DNA of 10,142 nt from an uncultured Treponema sp. (GTDB lineage Bacteria; Spirochaetota; Spirochaetia; Treponematales; Treponemataceae), in the NCBI GenBank assembly GCA_947176045.1, contig CAMWPF010000032.1:1-10142 (forward strand). Direction: 5' to 3'. The notes under the pieces were generated by a model. It did not search any database, was not told where the DNA came from, and worked only from the letters and a program-made list of their open reading frames with translations. Positions 6,777-10,142 of this stretch are shown piece by piece. A program made the position numbers and the translations under genes. Position 1 is the first letter of the stretch; the number at the start of each line of letters is the position of its first letter.

Positions 6777-8099
6777 CTAGTTGTCCTTGCTGAAGAACAG
6801 CACGAGCGGGCTCAAGGAGCGCCTCTGAACCGTGCTGTCCGTTATAGCCGCGCCCGAAACATCTTCCAGCCGAAGCCCGTTCTCCTCCAATTTATAGAGG
6901 AAGTTGACCTCCCTGTTCATTCCATCGAACAAAAACGTCAGCACGCCGTCATACGCGGCGGAAAGCCCCCGCCCCAAAAAATACTGGACGCGCACCGTTC
7001 CCGTATTCTTCGCGGAGGACGGAATGATGGACGACGAAACCAGAAGCCGGTTGTTCGTCCAGGTGAACGAATGGTCTTCCCGCAGCACCAGCGTTCCGTA
7101 GCTCGAACTCTTGAAACGCGGGCCGAACATGAAGATCTGCTCGTACTCCGTCTCGCGGCGCGCCAGCTCCGCCTGCACCAGCGCGGCGACATCCTCGTCG
7201 ATGGCGACCATGTTGTAGTCCACGGGCTTTCCGTTCCTGCCGGTGTACCGAACGACGATGAACGAATCGTTCTTGACCGTAACGGAAATCGGAATATCCC
7301 GGAACGCGTACCTGCCCGCGCCATCCTCATCCGCGCCGGTAAAATTCCACACCTCCTGCACGTCCCGGAGCGCCAGCGACAGCTTCCTGCCTTCCGCGTC
7401 GAAATGCAAATTCCAACCGGGATTCAGTGCGGAAACGTCGATCCGCCCCGAAGAAATCATCGCCTGATAGGATTCGGGATACCAGACTTTTTCCAAAAAT
7501 GCCGGAATTCCTTCGTCCTGCGCATCCCCGCCGGCAGGAGCGGCTGGCACGGCGGCGGCGACAGCGGATTCCGCAGAAAACAGCCGCAGGTTGTAGGAGA
7601 AGCACCAGCCTTCCGTTCCTTCGGACGTAAGGACGCGCAGCCAGTCGCCCTGCAGCGCCGTCTGGCCGGACATGACCGCCTGGCCGTCCCCCTTGTACAG
7701 CACCTTGATGACTTCGTCCTTGCGCAGGCGGTACACCTGCTTCGCCGTGTTCACCGGCTCCGCGCGCATGGGAAGCCCGTCCAACGCGACGGACGCGTAC
7801 TGATGGCGGTATTCTGCAAGCCGCGCCGCCGTTTTTTCCGCGTTCCGCTTCGACTCCGGCGCCGTCAGCTGCCACAGCGGAACCTCGGCCTTCCCGGAAC
7901 CAGTTCCGACGACGTACACATGGGAAATATTCGACTTGATGTACACGGGAAGCACCGTTCCGTCCTGAAGCCCCTGCTCGGGCACGTTCCACAGCAGGAC
8001 GCCGTAGCCCATGACGCCGGAGCAGGACGCGGCTGCCGCAGCAATCAGGCACAGAAGGCATGATTTCAAAACAAAGCACAACGTTCGCATAGTTCGCAT
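6777..8099 (-). CDS. Lipoprotein with SH3-like (SH3b) domain
   Basis: A 440-aa predicted lipoprotein. The signal peptide (MRTMRTLCFVLKSCLLCLIA) ends at a lipobox AASC with Cys26 as the likely lipid site. Residues about 101-174 fit a bacterial SH3-type domain: LPMRAEPVNTAKQVYRLRKD, then GDWLRVLTSEGTEGWCFSYN, the usual pattern with the closing Trp. Such domains commonly bind peptidoglycan or peptides in the periplasm. An Ala/Pro-rich linker (about 178-190) leads to a long C-terminal part, beta-rich and without a family I recognise. The ATG at 8099 gives the best signal peptide; 8090 is an alternative. Neither has a Shine-Dalgarno, and the -10 box ends only 7 nt upstream, so the mRNA may be leaderless. 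The ABC-F gene follows after 2 nt. The frame extends upstream to 8366, but across the promoter and the neighbouring gene. Confidence 0.85.
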   Translation of the reverse strand: MRTMRTLCFVLKSCLLCLIAAAAASCSGVMGYGVLLWNVPEQGLQDGTVLPVYIKSNISHVYVVGTGSGKAEVPLWQLTAPESKRNAEKTAARLAEYRHQYASVALDGLPMRAEPVNTAKQVYRLRKDEVIKVLYKGDGQAVMSGQTALQGDWLRVLTSEGTEGWCFSYNLRLFSAESAVAAAVPAAPAGGDAQDEGIPAFLEKVWYPESYQAMISSGRIDVSALNPGWNLHFDAEGRKLSLALRDVQEVWNFTGADEDGAGRYAFRDIPISVTVKNDSFIVVRYTGRNGKPVDYNMVAIDEDVAALVQAELARRETEYEQIFMFGPRFKSSSYGTLVLREDHSFTWTNNRLLVSSSIIPSSAKNTGTVRVQYFLGRGLSAAYDGVLTFLFDGMNREVNFLYKLEENGLRLEDVSGAAITDSTVQRRSLSPLVLFFSKDN

Positions 8100-8106
8100 G
8101 GAATGC

Positions 8107-8135
8107 AGTCTAGCAGAATCAGGGGAAAAAGTCAT
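8107..8135 (-). promoter_or_regulatory. Predicted promoter of the SH3-like lipoprotein/ABC-F operon
   Basis: Minus strand -35-like ATGACT (8135-8130), 17-bp spacer, and extended -10 TGC-TAGACT (8115-8107). The start site would fall at about 8100, next to the ATG at 8099. Confidence 0.5.
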
Positions 8136-8143
8136 CACGGATT

Positions 8144-8177
8144 GCGGCGCGCTCCGCAGTCCGCGTACTGCCGGCGG
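8144..8177 (-). repeat. Interspersed repeat, copy 1
   Basis: Bases 8144-8165 are identical to 9183-9204 (22 nt), and the next 12 nt match at 8 positions. Both copies have the same orientation and lie upstream of a lipoprotein gene (45 and 36 nt before the start codon). Confidence 0.75.
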
Positions 8178-8204
8178 CGCGGCCCTCGCTGCCGCCGGCA
8201 GTAC
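8165..8204 (-). terminator. Strong 14-bp hairpin after the orphan lipoprotein gene, no T tract
   Basis: Arms GTACTGCCGGCGGC (8165-8178) and GCCGCCGGCAGTAC (8191-8204) pair perfectly around a 12-nt loop, 7 nt past the stop of the upstream gene. The T run of a classical terminator is missing on both strands, so it may terminate poorly or protect the mRNA 3' end. Confidence 0.5.
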
Positions 8205-8211
8205 GGCGGCA

Positions 8212-9147
8212 TTATTCCGCCGCCTCCGTCCAATGCCAGACGTCCGGCTCAAAATCAAGCCGCGCCGAAAACGGCTCTCCGCCATACGTGAACGAAAGGT
8301 CAAGCTTCGTGCCGTTTCCGCTGCCGGACAGCGTGTATTCCGCAGTGAACGTGTCGGATTCGTCATCTTCGTTCACGAAAACGATTTTCTTGTCGGATTT
8401 GGAGAAGGATTTGAAGGATTTCACATAAAAGTATTTATATGAATTGTTTCCTTCCAGCGTAACAGTTGCCCAGCCAAGCATATTGACGCTTGCCTGTGAA
8501 AGTTCCAACGACTCATTTGACGAGCTTCCGTAGCTTCGATACCTGAAACGCGCGCTGTCCTCATCGAACAGCTGATTCAAGTCCAACGTTCCTTCTGCCT
8601 TGTCATACGTGTACGAGAACGTCTGCATGAAAGAAAACTCCAATTTTAACGATTCAAAGCCGTCCGCCCTCAATGCGTCAATCTCTTCTTTTGCTTCTGC
8701 CAATTTCTCATCAAACCGTTCCTGCGTGATGCTGCCGGCAGCAAGATCTTCCCTCAATTCGGCTTCATAATCCCTCAATGCTGATCCATCGCTACAATAA
8801 GCCGCATACTCAGCAAACGAATACAGCCTGCCCTTTATTCCTATTTTTTCGGACGTCCATGACAGTTCCCCGGCATCTGCGTCTACAGAGCACGTATATT
8901 GCCATTCTGGTAGAAGCCCGTCGTCCTCATCATCATAGTACCACGTGATCGTCGTGCCGTCGCTTGAAAAGACATATTTTGTACGACTACCTTCAAAAAA
9001 TGTCTTTCCCTTGAACGGATTGTCGCCGACGCTGGCGGGAAGGTTCACGACCGGGGCGGGAGGGATGTCGCCGTCCGCCGGCTCCGAACAGGCGGCAAGG
9101 AAGATGGCGGCAGAGGCCGCGGCCAGAATCAGTCTGCTGGTTTTCAT
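8212..9147 (-). CDS. Orphan lipoprotein, possibly phase-variable expression
   Basis: A 311-aa predicted lipoprotein. The signal peptide MKTSRLILAAASAAIFLAAC has a textbook lipobox LAAC with Cys20 as lipid site. After a Pro-rich tether the protein is mostly beta-like and aromatic, with an acidic start (YYDDEDD) and a central helical, Glu/Ala-rich stretch (about residues 120-160, REDLAAGSITQERFDEKLAE). It ends WHWTEAAE. I recognise no family; its style fits the many lineage-specific treponemal lipoproteins. The ATG at 9147 is chosen on a clear AGGAG Shine-Dalgarno 5 nt upstream. The predicted promoter lies about 170 nt upstream with ten G's in its spacer, so expression may switch by tract-length change. 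The upstream extension of the frame covers the 5' leader and is not coding. Confidence 0.85.
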   Translation of the reverse strand: MKTSRLILAAASAAIFLAACSEPADGDIPPAPVVNLPASVGDNPFKGKTFFEGSRTKYVFSSDGTTITWYYDDEDDGLLPEWQYTCSVDADAGELSWTSEKIGIKGRLYSFAEYAAYCSDGSALRDYEAELREDLAAGSITQERFDEKLAEAKEEIDALRADGFESLKLEFSFMQTFSYTYDKAEGTLDLNQLFDEDSARFRYRSYGSSSNESLELSQASVNMLGWATVTLEGNNSYKYFYVKSFKSFSKSDKKIVFVNEDDESDTFTAEYTLSGSGNGTKLDLSFTYGGEPFSARLDFEPDVWHWTEAAE

Positions 9148-9182
9148 AAAAGCTCCTAGGTGCCGGAGAGGCCCGCTCCCCG

Positions 9183-9216
9183 GCGGCGCGCTCCGCAGTC
9201 CGCGGAACGCCGGTGG
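9183..9216 (-). repeat. Interspersed repeat, copy 2
   Basis: Second copy of the 22-nt exact (34-nt approximate) repeat at 8144-8177. Here it lies in the predicted 5' leader of the orphan lipoprotein mRNA and forms an 8-bp hairpin (9189-9196/9202-9209). Confidence 0.75.
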
Positions 9217-9316
9217 TATGCAAGTCCGCACGGCGGACCTGGGTGCGGCCGTCCGCTTCCGGCAGGCGGCGCACGCTTCTTCGTCCGCTCCTTTCCAAGA
9301 AAAGCGGACAGAAAAC

Positions 9317-9347
9317 AATGTACCCCCCCCCCGACAACTTTTGTCAA
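9317..9347 (-). promoter_or_regulatory. Promoter with a ten-G run in the spacer
   Basis: Minus strand -35 TTGACA (9347-9342, perfect) and -10 TACATT (9322-9317) are separated by 19 bp: nine mixed bases then G10 (9332-9323). Loss of two G's would give the optimal 17 bp. The inverted repeat GACAA-CTT-TTGTC (9333-9345) overlaps the -35 and could be an operator. The predicted leader is about 160 nt. Confidence 0.65.
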
Positions 9348-9417
9348 GTGCTTTTTCAAAAACGCGCGGATTTTTCATTCCGAGGCGGGAAGCCGTGATT
9401 TGAAGATGGGCGCGCCC

Positions 9418-9446
9418 CCGCATCCGGAGCGGGATGCGGATTTTTT
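9418..9446 (+). terminator. Rho-independent terminator on the plus strand, no gene upstream of it
   Basis: The 8-bp stem CCGCATCC/GGATGCGG (9418-9425/9432-9439) with a 6-nt loop runs into ATTTTTTC. It sits between two divergent genes. No plus-strand gene ends here, so it may stop antisense transcription arriving from the lipoprotein region, or end a short unrecognised RNA. Confidence 0.7.
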
Positions 9447-9460
9447 CTTAAGGAAGGCAA

Positions 9461-9489
9461 TTGAATTCTTGGGGCAATCGATTTAAAAT
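9461..9489 (+). promoter_or_regulatory. sigma70 promoter of the COG3014-like gene
   Basis: -35 TTGAAT (9461-9466), exactly 17 bp, -10 TAAAAT (9484-9489). The start site would fall at about 9496, the A of the ATG. Confidence 0.75.
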
Positions 9490-9495
9490 AGTGCG

Positions 9496-10142
9496 ATGAA
9501 AAGACTAATTCGGACGGCGCTGTGCGGCGCCGCGCTGCTGTCCGCCTCCTGCGTCACGATGTCCGACTACAATTTCCGGAACATCGACGCCGCGCTTTCG
9601 GCCGGAGACTTCGACGCCGCCTATGGAGAATTGGAATCGAACTCCGCTTCCATTTATTCTTCCGCTGACAAGGCGCTCGTACAGCTCGACAAGGGAATCG
9701 TCTCGCATTATGCCGCCGCCTACGGACGCTCGAACAGCGAGCTTTCCGCCGCCGAATCCTTGATGGAGCAGTACAGCGCGCTCAGCATTTCGCAGGCCGC
9801 GGCGTCCGTTCTGGTGAACGACACCATCATCGACTACAGCGGAGATCCGTACGAAGACATCTACACGAACATATTCATGGCGCTCAACTACCTCAAGCTG
9901 GGGAATTTCGACGACGCGTTTGTGGAAATCCGCCGGTTCGACATCAAGCTCAAGGAGATCACTTCACAGTACCAGGCGGCGAGCGAATCCCAGAAAAAGC
10001 AGCTCGCGGCGGACGCAAAATCCGTTCCGGCAGTCAAGCTGGAATTCCACAATTCGGCGCTGGCACGGTATTTGAGCCTCCTCAACTACCGCACGGAAGG
10101 CAGGCTGGATTCAGACCGCGTCTACTACAACAAAATCAGGGA
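9496..10142 (+). CDS. COG3014-like lipoprotein, 3' end outside the window
   Basis: The frame is open from ATG 9496 to the window end (215 codons plus two bases), so only the N-terminal part is seen. The signal peptide MKRLIRTALCGAALLSASC has a lipobox SASC with Cys19 as the likely lipid site. The mature part is helical: an N-terminal repeat-like pair (AALSAGDFDAAYGELE), then DIYTNIFMALNYLKLGNFDDAFVEIRR at about 120-146, which is the TPR-like core I associate with COG3014 proteins. It then continues as a Lys/Gln/Ala-rich helix. COG3014 members are outer-envelope lipoproteins of unknown function, found next to curli/CsgG-like genes in some bacteria; no such neighbour is visible here. There is no Shine-Dalgarno before the ATG and the promoter abuts it, so the mRNA may be leaderless. 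Confidence 0.8.
   Translation, partial: MKRLIRTALCGAALLSASCVTMSDYNFRNIDAALSAGDFDAAYGELESNSASIYSSADKALVQLDKGIVSHYAAAYGRSNSELSAAESLMEQYSALSISQAAASVLVNDTIIDYSGDPYEDIYTNIFMALNYLKLGNFDDAFVEIRRFDIKLKEITSQYQAASESQKKQLAADAKSVPAVKLEFHNSALARYLSLLNYRTEGRLDSDRVYYNKIR

Overview
The window looks like part of a GC-rich spirochaete chromosome, most likely a Treponema or close relative. The signs are several short lipoprotein-type signal peptides ending in a cysteine, a BspA-like leucine-rich-repeat lipoprotein with the tail typical of treponemal members, an SH3-like lipoprotein, and treponeme-style small orphan lipoproteins. This assignment is inference from gene style, not from a marker gene. Most genes lie on the minus strand.

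Layout. 1-528 (+) is the C-terminal end of an unrecognised protein. 574-724 (+) is a compact tRNA-Val(GAC) unit with its own sigma70 promoter and terminator. 896-2290 (-) is argG (argininosuccinate synthase) with a strong terminator and, upstream, a TTGACA promoter overlapped by two tandem ARG-box-like palindromes, so ArgR control is likely. 2339-4436 (-) is a probable operon: a 65-codon leader ORF (ATGA overlap), a NYN/OST-HTH/cold-shock-like RNA-metabolism protein, a 52-aa Ser/Asn/Gly-rich small protein with a perfect Shine-Dalgarno, and a small LRR lipoprotein, ended by a strong terminator. 4546-4819 (-) is an independent transcription unit: a good promoter, a transcript of about 239 nt rich in hairpins, and a terminator. 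It could be a structured RNA or a leaderless 53-aa ORF.

4849-8135 (-) is a lipoprotein gene with an SH3-like domain followed, after 2 nt, by an ABC-F ATPase gene interrupted by an in-frame TAA. 8212-9347 (-) is an orphan lipoprotein gene whose predicted promoter has a ten-G run in the -35/-10 spacer, an architecture known from phase-variable promoters. 9461-10142 (+) is the start of a divergent COG3014-like lipoprotein that runs off the window; its promoter places the transcription start at the ATG.

I see no defence system, CRISPR array, transposase or phage gene. The points most worth a second look are the poly-G promoter, the unassigned structured transcript, the broken ABC-F gene, the ARG-box operator, and three transcription units in which the -10 box lies only 6-7 nt from an ATG, suggesting leaderless mRNAs.
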